From the NCBI GenBank assembly GCA_029721515.1, contig CM056567.1:830507-894506 (forward strand): 64,000 nucleotides of DNA, read 5' to 3'. Each line of letters opens with the position of its first letter. The first letter of the stretch is position 1. Shown here piece after piece: positions 1 through 11,158 of this stretch. This DNA is from Synanceia verrucosa (lineage: Eukaryota; Chordata; Actinopteri; Perciformes; Synanceiidae). The notes beneath the pieces are model-generated. The model did not search any database. It was not told the origin of the DNA and saw nothing but the letters and a program-made list of their open reading frames with translations. Made by a program: the position numbers and the translations under genes.

Positions 1-1282
1 TTTAAATCAAACAGGGCTCACAGAGAAAAGGTCAAAATAAATATAAACTGTCTTTACCGTGCTTTTAAATAAAGTTTATTTGCTCCAGACGCTTTTATTT
101 TAGCTCTGATGCTACTTCATCACAACAAGCGGCCAGCAGAGGAAGTTAAAGTGAGTCTGTTTCCTGTTTCCAGGCTGACGGTTTGAAATATGAATCCTTC
201 CTGTTGAAATATGACTTTGTTTCCTGGCAGCTGATGAATGTCTGTGTTTGTATTATTCATTACAGGGTTTAATTATTCACACGTCACAGTCACTCCCTGA
301 CAGACAGATCTTTATGAAACGTGTCCTCTGGTCCACCTGAACAGCAGGTGAACAGGTGAGGGCAGGTTTGAACTGAGATAAACTACATTCATGTTTCCTC
401 CTTTTCATAAAGCAAAATATTTGAGAGGTTAAACTGCTGATTGTTCCAATGGAGTCTGGTGGCTTTTCTTTTCTTTCTCATCTGGTTTTAGATAAAAACA
501 CTGAGAAGAGAACGTATCTTAAAATATGACTGAGATCATCTCTGTGATGAAACCAGAAACCATGAATTTAAAGCGTCCTGTCCCTTTAAGACGAGGCGGA
601 GGGAAGCCCTGTTATTGATCGGACATCTGATCGTCCGTCGGGGTTAAAGGACCAGACCGCCAAATGGTCTGACGTGACCTCCAGGACGGACGAGATTAAT
701 AACTCGTCTCTGTCCAAAAGTATCTGGACGCCTTTAAAGCAACAGAAGGAGAGGATGATGGGAAACAGAGTGTGACGGGTTTTACTGCCGGCTGTAAAAC
801 TCTCCATTAACTCGCCCTTTATGGGATTTATGGGAGCAAAGATATTTACTTATTAACATGTTGGAAAGCCCTGAATCTAGCTGACGACATCATAACGTGC
901 TCATTATTTAACGACAGATAAACGTCGTCTCTGTTCTGCTGGGAGAAACCAGGAAGAGATGCTGAGTTTCAGCCTCATGTTTCTCTGCTTAGGTTTAGGA
1001 AACAGAAGCACTGGTTAAGGTTTGGGAAAGAGATCAGAGAACAGCTGATAACGTAACGATCATAAACTATTTATCCTCGTTATTCTCTTCATGTTTTTTC
1101 TCATAAAACATCTTTGTTCGTGAAATTGTGTCCATAAAATATGACTTTATTCTGAAAATCTCAGACAACTGTTTTTTGACATGACATCATATCATCTCCA
1201 TCACTTTTTTATTTCTCTGTTTGATTTTAATAAAATGATCCAGAATAGTTTCAAGGGCAGTTTAAAAGGTAAATAAAGAGCT
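1..1282. other. Unique AT-rich noncoding sequence
   Basis: No coding signal, no repeat structure and no splice-supported exon that I can recognise. Confidence 0.5.
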
Positions 1283-1322
1283 GGACGGACGGACGGATGG
1301 ACGGACGGACAGACGGACAGAC
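1283..1322. repeat. (GGAC)n microsatellite
   Basis: About ten copies of GGAC with GGAT and AGAC variants. Confidence 0.9.
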
Positions 1323-1455
1323 GTCTCATGGCTCGTCTGCCAGCTGTAATTGGTTTGTCGCCTCGTCAAGTTGCTGCTTGGCTCTCAGAGTAATGGACAG
1401 AGACATTCAATTTAACAGAAACACAAAGTGAATGTCAATTAAGTGTCTGCAGGAC

Positions 1456-1877
1456 GGGGAGGAGGAAGAGAGGAAGAAAGAGAGGAGGAAGAGAGGAAGA
1501 AAAAGAGGAGGAAGAGAGGAAGAAAGAGAGGAGGAAGAGAGGAAGAAAGAGAGGAAGAAAGAGAGGAGGAAGAGAGGAAGAAAAAGAGGAAGAAAAAGAG
1601 GAAGAAGAGAGGAAGAAAGAGAGGAGGAAGAGAGGAAGAAAAAGAGGAGGAAGAGAGGAGGAATAGAGGAAGAAAAAGAGGAAGAAAAAGAGGAGGAAGA
1701 GAGGAAGAAAGAGAGGAGGAAGAGAGGAAGAAAGAGAGGAGGAAGAGAGGAAGAAAAAGAGGAGGAAGAGAAGAAGAAAGAGAGGAGGAAGAGAGGAAGA
1801 AAGAGAGGAGGAAGAGAGGAAGAAAGAGAAGAGGAAGAGAGGAAGAAAGAGAGGAGAAAGAGAGGAAGAAAGAGAGA
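1456..1877. repeat. Polypurine minisatellite (AGGAAGA/AGAAAGAG-type)
   Basis: About 420 bp of almost pure A/G on the + strand, built from GAGGAAGA and AGGAAGAAAGA variants. Frames open on both strands (Lys/Arg/Glu-rich or Ser/Leu/Phe-rich) are by-products. Homopurine mirror symmetry makes triplex (H-DNA) formation possible. Confidence 0.95.
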
Positions 1878-1907
1878 TCATTGTATTATATTTAATAATC
1901 TGTCAAA

Positions 1908-2070
1908 GTGCTAGCAGTGCTAACTGTGCTAACAGTGCTAGCTATGCTAACTGTGCTAACAGTGCTAGCTATGCTAACTGTGCTAACAGTGCTGACAGTG
2001 CTGACAGTGCTAACTGTGCTAACAGTGCTAACTGTGCTAACTGTGCTAACAGTGCTAACTGTGCTAACAG
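1908..2070. repeat. 9-bp GCTAAC tandem array
   Basis: About 18 copies of a nonamer, AGTGCTAAC alternating with TGTGCTAAC, with GCTAGC and GCTGAC variants. Confidence 0.93.
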
Positions 2071-2833
2071 CTGATGATTTTAGGTAAATTGGATAAAAGT
2101 TCTGAATGTTTAACAGCTTCCATGAAGATCCTCTGACTTTATTAATTCCAGCTTTTATTCTTTGAACTTCCTGTAAATTCTTCAGAATAAAAATAACCTC
2201 GGTGCAGCAGAATAGCAGTTTTATGCTGAGAATAAATATTCTTAATATTTTTTATGAATCTCAGCAGATCATTTTTGGTTGGGTTTGTTCCTTTGTGGAG
2301 GAGACGTCGACCCTGGAATAACGATAAGTGATGAAAGTTATGATTAAAGACGGATCGTTGACAAAGAGAGTTATGACTCGCTGATAAATGGTCCTGTTTT
2401 ATGGCATGTTCTTAATCGTCCTTCAGCAACAAAGCTGACATTGCTCTGTCTTTTCTTTCCTCCAGAGCCCTGACACCGCTCTCCACTCTTTCATGTCTTT
2501 AATAATATCTCTTTTTCATCTGTTTTCATATTTGATGGTGGCTGAAAAGGAGCTCCATTTTCAATCTTCTGCAGTCGACTCTGAAGCGATCTTTAGCCTT
2601 TTGAAAAAGTGGAAAATGAAGGGTTTTTACTGTTTTTTATGAGAAAATATCCAGACGGAAAAAGAACAAAGTGTCGGGCAGGAAGAGGAAGAGGAGGGTA
2701 GAGTACATATTTAAGTTTATAAAATAATTCATAATTAATAATTACAGAATGTTAAAAATAAAAACACTTTTCATTTTACTCTTGATGCTTTAAGTCAACA
2801 AGATGAGATTACAGCATAATATGAGACCTGAAA
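2071..2833. other. Unique noncoding sequence
   Basis: AT-rich with no recognised gene or repeat. Confidence 0.45.
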
Positions 2834-2962
2834 CTGATTCTTTAATCCACCGTTATAACATAAAAACACATATTTTTAAATATATATATATATATTTAAA
2901 AATAGAAAACAGATATTTGTATATATATTTAAAAATGTTATAACAGTGGATTAAAGAAACAG
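2834..2962. repeat. AT-rich hairpin element with 27-bp inverted ends
   Basis: The left arm (2834-2860) and the reverse complement of the right arm (2936-2962) agree at 25 of 27 positions; both contain CTTTAATCCAC and GTTATAACA. The interior is TTTAAATATATA-rich and partly self-complementary. It resembles a short MITE-like inverted element, though I see no clear target-site duplication. Confidence 0.6.
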
Positions 2963-3306
2963 ACAAGATCACACAATAAATTACAAAGAATAAGAAGAAT
3001 TACAAAATAATAATTAGCAATAATAGTCTGAGATATATTTATGTACATCAAGCAGCAAAATAGAAATATTAAAAATTAAAATCAGCTGTATTGTTTCATG
3101 TTCAAACAACAGTCCATGTTCATCCATCGTTATGAAATTATTGTGTTTTGATGGGTTTTGTTTGGAAGTCTGATGTATTTAATAATCATTAAAGTAATAT
3201 TAATAGTTTAATAGTTTGAACCTCAGTGAATGGTTTGGTGCCTAAAAGGTGAAAGAACAGAAGAATCCTATAATTCAGAGGAACATGGAAGCCAGGTATG
3301 AGGAGG

Positions 3307-3308
3307 TG

Positions 3309-3340
<32 letters not shown>

Positions 3341-3437
3341 ATATACGTATATACGTATATATATATACGTATATTTGTATATATATATATATATACGTAT
3401 ATATATATATATATATACGTATATATATATATATATG
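3307..3437. repeat. (TA)n with TACG interruptions
   Basis: About 130 bp of alternating T/A broken by regularly placed TACGTATA steps. Both strands stay open as Tyr/Ile repeats, which is an artefact. Confidence 0.95.
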
Positions 3438-3916
3438 ATAAAATGTCCCTGTGGACACTGAACAGCAGCAGAAAGAAGTTTGAGCTCATTTCAGTGATTT
3501 CACGCTTTGTTTCCCTGCTGAGCTCAAACATCATCACATCTCTCATTCTTTTCTTTTTTCTTTGATTGAGATTAAAATCTGCAGGTCTCCTCTCTGCTTC
3601 TTCTTCTTCTTCTGTGTGTTAAAGTTATTCCTAAAAACACAACGATATGAGGGCTGTTATCTGCAGAAATAATTGACTTTAAGGTGGCGGTGCGGTGCTG
3701 CAACAATGCTGCGTGTTTTCACTTCCTGCCTCTATTTAAATGTAAAGTAGGAGCACTGGAAAACAAAAGAATGAACAAATGAATAAGAAGAGGTTTCAAA
3801 CCAGAGACGCAGAGTAAAAGAAGTGGAACAACACAAGGCAGCACTGTTACTTCTTAAAGTTTACAAAGAATTTCCCTGAGTGTGCTGGTGCGTAAACATG
3901 GTGCAGATGTTAAAGC
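3438..3916. other. Unique noncoding sequence
   Basis: Contains a short CTT run near 3599. Nothing else recognised. Confidence 0.45.
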
Positions 3917-4103
3917 AGCACAGAGTGGACGGCTTGTAACCGGAGGGTTACTGGTTCGATCCGCTCATGTCAGACACCCAACTGCTCTGATGGGTCGAGG
4001 TTAGCGCCTCCATCAGTGCGTGAATGGCTGGACGTGGTGTATGCTGTAAAGCGCTTTGGGTGTCGTTTCAGGTACAGTAAAGCACTAAATAAACCATTAA
4101 AAG
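3917..4103 (+). mobile_element. Degenerate tRNA-derived SINE
   Basis: A tRNA-like head with a B-box GGTTCGATCC at about 3954, a middle region, and a tail with TGTAAAGCGCTTTGGGTG then AGTAAAGCACTAAATAAA. This is the organisation of a SINE family common in teleosts, whose tail reads AAAGCGCTATATAAA. The copy is diverged and internally shortened. It is not a functional tRNA gene. Confidence 0.7.
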
Positions 4104-6328
4104 TTCAGGTGAAAAAAGTAAAGTGTCAAACAGGAAATGAAGCATGAATCATGCAACAGGTCACACTCCTGCATGTGTTTCTCCTCTTAAAGTTCATCGA
4201 CTTTATTATTATTCTTAATAAACTTCATATATCTGAACAACGTCTAATAAAGTGATATAATGAATAATGATGGGTGTACAATAATTGACTGAACTTCAAC
4301 CAAATTTTGAATTGCTGTTAAACTTAACCACATTATATTCATCATAGTTATGCTCTAAACTCACTAAACTGTTGATTTACTGACTCACTTTCTCATCTGC
4401 TCTGTTGTTTATTTACTCATTCATTTATTGTTTACTGATTTATATCAGTTATTAATCCTGTTCACTTCCTTTCCTCTGTTTCCTTCTCTACTTATTCTAT
4501 TTCTTACCTGATGACATTTTATTCTTGTTTTGTCCATTATTGTGAATAAAGGATCATCTGAGCTCGTAGAGGTGTTCAGATGTTTATGGGGTGCTGACTA
4601 CATTTGTTTGTGAGGACATAAAAGCATAAATAAACTGGAGTAATAGAGCTGGGGACGGAGGTCCAGACTGTTCATCCCGTTTGACCTCATCGTCTCCTGA
4701 CATGTGGAGGATGAGGTGAGGCCTTTTCAAAGTAAAGTGTTGTTTCTTTTTCTTTTTCACATGAAGCAGCATGTTGATAAACTGCTGCAGCTTCACAGCT
4801 TCAGGAGCACAAAGTGAATGCAGGAAGACGCCGGAGGTTTCAAAGTGACTGAAGTCATCCAGCAGGACCTCCCAGCATGCACTGCTGCTCCTAACCAAGG
4901 ATCCCAGCAGCAGCAGCAATAAAACATCAAACATCAGCTGAGATGTGAAGGTTCCACTTCCTGTTTAGCTCGGCGGCTACAGGGACGATTCAGCAAAGAC
5001 AACATTTACTCTCTCCTTTTTCTGCTTTCATTAATCAGAAAAATATGAATGAATAATCTGAAGCATGTGAAAAGATAACATGGTGAGGAAGAAATGCAGA
5101 TTTTTGACATTTTATTCACATTAAAAATAACAATAATCAGGCTGCTACCAGAAATAAACAACATGACATTTAGAGTTTAGAAGTTTACATTTTTTACTCT
5201 CTTTTCTGTCTATATTTATTGTTATTATTATTATTACTATTATTATTTATTCCTGTTATCTTTCATTTCAACACTGTGAATTAATCAGAGAATGAATCGT
5301 TTATCAAGGAGTTAGCGTTAGCATTAGCATTCATGATATACAAACAGGGAGGAGTGTTTATTTATTCAGAAGGAAATTCTCCAGTAGAGACATTAAAAAA
5401 GGAATGTAGTGCAAAAAGAAACAAAATAAAAACACTATGATTATATTACCGTCTTATTAAGATCAATCAATCATCATTAAGAGAAGAAAACAAACTGAGT
5501 CTGTTTGTTCCTCTCAGCGCTGTGATGAAGAACGCTGCTCTTCTTCCTCCTCCAGCTTGAATTAGAGTGATGATGGTTGTTGTTGTTTGTCTCAGTCATG
5601 TTGTTTGGATCAGTGTTGTCTCGTGACTTCCTGTTTGTGTGAAAACAAAAGTCCTCACTTATGTGTTACATAACCAAACAGAAGTTTTATTTTGAAAAGA
5701 CACTCAGTGTTAACAGCATTTTATATTTCATAATATTCAGTGAAAATATGACATGATGACACTTCCTGTTTCAAAGACAACTTTATTTATTTCTGTAGCA
5801 AACAGAAATATATACAGCATTTGTATTGTCTTTTATTTTTATTTCATTGATTATAAATCGATTATTCAGGTGAAAAATGTTTTATATTGATTTTTTAAGT
5901 ATTTAATTAAACAACATTTTATTAACATGTTTTGTTGTTCTTGTTTCTGAACATGAAATTTAAAATAATGCTGAAGTGTGTTTCTGTCAGACAACCTTCA
6001 TCCAGCTCAAGGTCACACACACATTTGAATGTGAAATATGATTTGAATGAGGATGCGTCTCTTCATTGGGAGGTGATTTGCATGAACGTCCTGCAGATAA
6101 AAAAAACCCTCTAATCACCTCCTGTGAGGAGGGAAGGAGGAGGGGATTAAGGAAATAAAGGAGCTCTGAATTCTGACTGGAGACATCCTCTGAATATCTG
6201 ATGAGCGATGAAGATGACGAGGAAGATGCTGAGTCGATAAAAGGCATCTGTCAGCAACAATCAGCCCACCAGGAGCTCACTGAGAAACAGGACATAAGAG
6301 TTATTCTGCAGCTTTTCATTCTGCGTCA
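4104..6328. other. Unique AT-rich noncoding sequence
   Basis: Holds scattered AT-rich patches and short (TTA)n near 5219. A minus-strand open frame at 4584-4934 starts with a Leu run but has a homopolymer Lys stretch and no recognisable domain; I do not call it. Confidence 0.4.
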
Positions 6329-6745
6329 CTGCAGACGCCGCAGACGCCGCAGATGCTGCAGACGCCGCAGACACTGCAGACGCTGCAGACGCCGCAGACG
6401 CCGCAGATGCTGCAGACGGCGCAGACGCTGCAGACGCTGCAGACGCCACAGACGCCGCAGACGCTGCAGACGCCACAGATGCCGCAGACGCCGCAGATGC
6501 TGCAGACGCTGCAGACGCTGCAGACGCCACAGATGCTGCAGACGCCACAGATGCTGCAGACGCCGCAGACGCCGAAGACGCTGCAGACACCGCAGACGCC
6601 GCAGATGCTGCAGACGCCGCAGACGCTGCAGACGCCGCAGACGCCGCAGACGCTGCAGACGCTGCAGACGCCACAGATGCTGCAGACGCTGCAGATGCAG
6701 CAGATGCTGCAGACGCCGCAGATGCAGCAGATGCTGCAGACGCTG
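6329..6745. repeat. GC-rich 9-bp CAGACGCCG/CTGCAGACG array
   Basis: About 46 nonamers built from CAGACGCCG, CAGACGCTG and CAGATGCTG, with many CTGCAG (PstI) sites and CpGs. Because the period is 9, every frame on both strands stays open (Arg/Cys, Gln-Thr-Leu or Ala-Ser repeats), so openness is no evidence for coding. Confidence 0.93.
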
Positions 6746-7002
6746 ACAGTTGTTCTGCTGAGTTTCTCAGGTGTTTTCACCTCCTGCTGTTCCCTGACCT
6801 GCTGGGGTGCAGATTCTCCATCTCTAATCATCTTTAACCCATCGTCTGTTGGTGTTACACTTTCACATTTATTGTTTCGGTACCGACGAGAGCAACAAGG
6901 TGGCGATTCAGGAGATGAAATAAAAACGCTCATGCATTTATTTATTTCATGCATTTCATTCAGAGGTGAAACAGCTGCTGTTTAACAAGAGGGCTGTGCA
7001 CA

Positions 7003-7033
<31 letters not shown>

Positions 7034-8449
7034 CACATGATGAATAAATAAATTTTGATTAAAGATAAAGATAAATGAGAACAGAAGTGTAATAAGGATA
7101 GAATAAGAACATACAGCACTATACAGGTTATGATGTGTAAATATTTACAGTATATACAGTTCATTTCGTGAGGATGGGTTAAAAAGGTCAAATGTCACGA
7201 TTCACATAAAGTTCAAAGAAATATTTCTGGCCTGACTTCCTGTTCAGAGAGCAGCTTCTTTGTTCTGCAGGAAACATGGACGGAGTGAAGATGCAGACAT
7301 CACAGTTTAACTCAGGCATAATCAGAAGCTTATTTCCCCAGATATCACCAGGTCTCATATCCTGTAATGGGTTATTTTCCATAAACAGCAAGGAGGAGGA
7401 GGAAGGACAGACAGCAGGAAGACATGAGGACAGGCAGACAGAAGGGATTTGCTTTGTAATCCCGGCGTCTCCTTCACTTTCCTTTTCTCCACTTTGCTCT
7501 AATTATCCTGCAGAGAAACAAAGTCAGTTTGTCAGCCAGAAATTTAATTGAAGTTTCCACATGGAAATCATCTCACAGCTGCAGAAAGTCCTCAGGAGAC
7601 GACGCCTCCTGTTATTACTGTACTGCTAGCTGCTCTGCAGACAGCGCAGTTTGTACAGTGTGATCTTCAGCCTGCATCAAATGAAGCGTTATGTTTCATC
7701 TGTTTCCAGCTGTTAACAACAGATTATTTTTCTGCTTTCATCAGAAATAGCATAACAACAAACAAACAAAGAATGCATCTTTTAGTTTTGATCCATGAAC
7801 AACTATTTTGTTCAGATAATATTCTTACCAAGATAAAGTTGTTTAAGTCTAAGCAAAAAAAACAAACAACTTTGACATGAGGTAAAAGAAAAAAGTGTCT
7901 TTTCATTTGTCAATCATCTTGAATTACTATTTAGATATCCTCATGACTTTATTTTATATTTAATAAAAAATAAATAAATATAAAATATAAATATAAATAT
8001 AAAAAATTATATTTAATTTTACTTGTATATTTAATCATTAAATGATAAGTGTCCTTATCATTTTATCATTATATATATAAAAAGTTATTTTTTTTATTTG
8101 TCATATTATTATTTATTATTAAGATGCATGTTATTACATTTTATTTTAAACAATATTAATATTTTTGTGAATAAAGTTTTGTAAGTTAAAAAATGTAACA
8201 TCATGTGAAAGAAAAGAAAACATCCCGTTACTTGTCTTTCATTTAAATGTAGCTATCCTCGTGACTCAGGTTTGTATAGTTAATCACATAATTATAAGGA
8301 AACCAGGATGTTATAGGTGATATACATAAATTGATATTTTGTGAATAAATGATGGAAACAAAAGAACCCCCTCTGTTGTCTTTAATGATGTTATCATCAT
8401 TATCTTTATATATTTTCAATTATTTCACACAGAAACCCTTAAATTCACT
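6746..8449. other. Noncoding interval upstream of the CpG island
   Basis: Contains a GT microsatellite at 7005-7033 and strongly AT-rich sequence around 7930-8130. No gene recognised. Confidence 0.4.
7005..7033. repeat. (GT)n microsatellite
   Basis: About 14 GT dinucleotides. Confidence 0.95.
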
Positions 8450-8802
8450 ACAGCGGCTTTAAATTGGAGAAGGGCGGGGCAAAGCGTTGGGCCCGTCCTC
8501 TGATTGGCTGCAGCGGTCTATTATGAGCATGAGGAGGGCGTGGCCTGCAGTCGAAGCCGCTGCGCCGCTGAGAGGAGGCTCACTGAGCAGTCTGGATCCG
8601 GGCTGGACGCTCCGTCTGCCGGCCTCTCTCCCTCTGCCTCTCCGTGGATTTACACCGGAAGCGGTCCGCTGCGGCAGGAGGATTTTCACGCGGTTCGGTT
8701 CCGTTTGGGAATAAACAATAAACAAACAATTGTGGATTAACGGGAGTGCGCTCGCGCTCACTGGAGTCTCGTGAGTTCCCGCGGAGCCGCGCGCTCAGAG
8801 AG
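8450..8802 (+). promoter_or_regulatory. CpG-rich putative promoter and noncoding first exon
   Basis: A GC- and CpG-rich island in AT-rich surroundings. It has a GGGCGGGGC GC box at 8472-8480, an inverted CCAAT box (GATTGG) at 8502-8507 and a GGGCGTGGCC box near 8536. CpG-dense sequence follows to a strong donor, AGAG|GTGAGT, after 8802. I see no convincing ORF. The likeliest reading is a transcription start and 5' UTR exon on the + strand. Assigning it to the semaphorin whose coding starts 38 kb downstream is inference from strand and the lack of another gene between. Confidence 0.55.
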
Positions 8803-9134
8803 GTGAGTTTTCTCTTCTTCTTCTGCTGTTTTTCCTGCAGGAGACTTCCGCTCCTCCTGGTGATTGACGTGCGTGTGCGCGTGCCCGCTGTGATTTGGTG
8901 CGCGTGAAGGGGGTCGATTTTATGATGACCAGTGTGTCTTTTTTGGGGGGAGCGCGTGCACGTGTGGCATCTCTGATTGATGGCTGTCAATCACCTGGTC
9001 ATCTGCGCGCGACAGGCGCGCGTGTGTGTGCGCGCGCGCATGTCTGTGTAGCTTCATTAACTCCAGTCACCTTCCTCCTTCATCCTCATCCTCTCTGCTG
9101 CAGCCAGATCCTTAAACCTGATCCGAGATTATGA
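8803..9134. other. CpG shoulder downstream of the putative first exon
   Basis: Still CpG-rich (several CGCGCG and GTGCGCG runs near 8865-9035), then fading to ordinary sequence. No ORF of interest. Probably the 5' end of intron 1. Confidence 0.5.
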
Positions 9135-9483
9135 TGAGGGTCTGAAAGGACTGAGGGGGTCTGAGGGACTGAGGGGGTCTGAGGGACTGAGGGGGTCTGA
9201 GGGACTGATGAGGGACTGATGAGGGACTGAGGGGGTCTGAGGGACAGATGAAGGACTGAGGGACCGATGAGGGACTGAGGTGTCTGAGGGACAGATGAGG
9301 GACTGAGGGACTGATGATGGTCTGAAAGGACTGAGGGGGTCTGAGGGTTTGAGGGACCGATGAAGGACTGAGGGGGGTCTGAAAGACCCAATGAGGGACC
9401 GATAAAGGTCTGAGGGACCGATGCAGGACTGAGGGGGTCTGAAAGACGCAATGAGGGACCGATAAAGGTCTGAGGGACTGATG
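9135..9483. repeat. GAGGGACTGAGGGGGTCT minisatellite
   Basis: About 350 bp of imperfect units of roughly 17 bp made of GAGGGACTGA and GGGGGTCTGA, with ACCGATGA variants. G-runs are frequent. Minus-strand open frames (Ser/Pro/Gln-rich) are by-products. Confidence 0.9.
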
Positions 9484-11123
9484 GAGATATTTTTGATACC
9501 AGGTCCAGATCCACACCTTAGGCCAGGTCCTGGAAGTCTATAGCGTCCCTCAGATTTATTTATTGATCTTTTTCATTGTTTTGTGTAGAAATTATCAAAA
9601 ATGATCCAAATGTCCTTTGGTCCAACATGGCATCCTCCGTGGTACCTGATCAACAGTCCAGACCTGGTCCAGACCTGGTCCAGACCCAGCCGAGCACTAA
9701 CACCAGTGGCTCCAGTTCTCATTCAGACGTCACTTTGCCATTGTTTCTGGATCCTGATAGAATGGAACCAGAACAAAGTCCAGTAAAGGAGGTCTAGAAC
9801 CTGTCCAGAACCAGTCCAGAGCTGGTCCAGGGTTTAATATGGAAACTGCAGCAGGTATTGATTAGAAATCTGATGAAATGACCAAATAATCGGAAGTATT
9901 GTGGATTTAATGGTGAGTTTAATGAGCCTGAGGCTGGAGTGTCCTTTAGTGTCTCTCGTTGTCTTTCCTTAGTTTAAGGACGGTTTTAACAGTTCATTTC
10001 CTGTTGGTCTTCTCGTCATCAGTGGTGAAACACAACCGTCTTTCCACTTTTTAGCCACCAGTTCTGAGCAGGATATTCAATTATTAATGTCAAAATTGAT
10101 GCGTTTGGGTGGTAGTGAGGCTGCAGGACGAAACGCCGCTCTGTGTGGATTTATTAGCTATAATATAAAAAGACAAACTGACAGGAGGTTAAACCTCTTC
10201 ACAGGCTCTGTTATCATGTCTTTAAAGCCGGACATAAACGTTTACGAGCTGACGACCAGAGTTTATATGAGGTTAAAAACATAAAAGCAGAATATAAAGA
10301 AATCTGCTTGGGATCATAACGGCAGTAAAATGCCCCGACGCACCTGAACGCACCGTTTTTTAATTTATAGTTTTATTCAGTGTTTATGTTATGTTTACTC
10401 ATAAAGAGCTGCAGCTGCACTATTAAAGAGGATTTAGCTCTTTGTTCAGTTTTTTAGACAATCACAGGAAGTAGTGACCAATAATAATAATAATAATAAT
10501 AATAATGATGATGATAAATCTGGAACAACCTGAGAATGGTTTGAGCTACTGACTGTGACATTAGTTATATGATATTAAAATATTATCATATGTATATAAT
10601 AAAAAGGAATGTAGATGATAGTTATTTAGTATTTGTATGTTCATCTTTTAATATGAGTGTGTTTGTTCGAGGTTTTATTGATGGCCATCAGTTGTTTCCT
10701 TCCAGTTGTTTTTCTGTATGATCCTGACGTGGAGCTCAAGGGTCCAAGGTCAAAGGTCAAAGGTCGTCTGTCTGTTAGATCCAGTCCTCTATTGTCCTCA
10801 TCTGTCCTCTCAAACGTCTCTTTATTCTTTCCTTATTTAACTTGAGTCTCTGATGTCTCTCCGTTGACTCGCCGTCCACAGAGAGAGAGAGAGAATAATG
10901 TCACTCCAGGGCAGGAAGATGAGCCTCCAAACCTCTTTTGTTACTGAGTGAATTAATAATACTGATCAATAAGAATAATAAAAGTAGTAGTAATATTAAT
11001 GATCATAATAACAACAACAATAATAATCCATGTTCATCCTTCTCCCCACTTATCCTCCTTTTGTCTCATCTCCTAGCAAGAGAGTCATTTGAAGGAAGCT
11101 TCTCCTTTCTATATCTCCTCCTC

Positions 11124-11158
<35 letters not shown>

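Noticed and set aside
1432..1914. Lys/Arg/Glu-rich frames
   Set aside because: Polypurine array, open by composition in several frames.
3940..3970. tRNA-like B box that could suggest a tRNA gene
   Set aside because: It is followed by a SINE body and tail, and the cloverleaf cannot be completed.
4584..4934. 116-codon minus-strand frame with a signal-peptide-like Leu run
   Set aside because: The Leu run comes from a short CAG/CTG repeat, a Lys run comes from a homopolymer-like tract, and no domain or splice context is recognisable.
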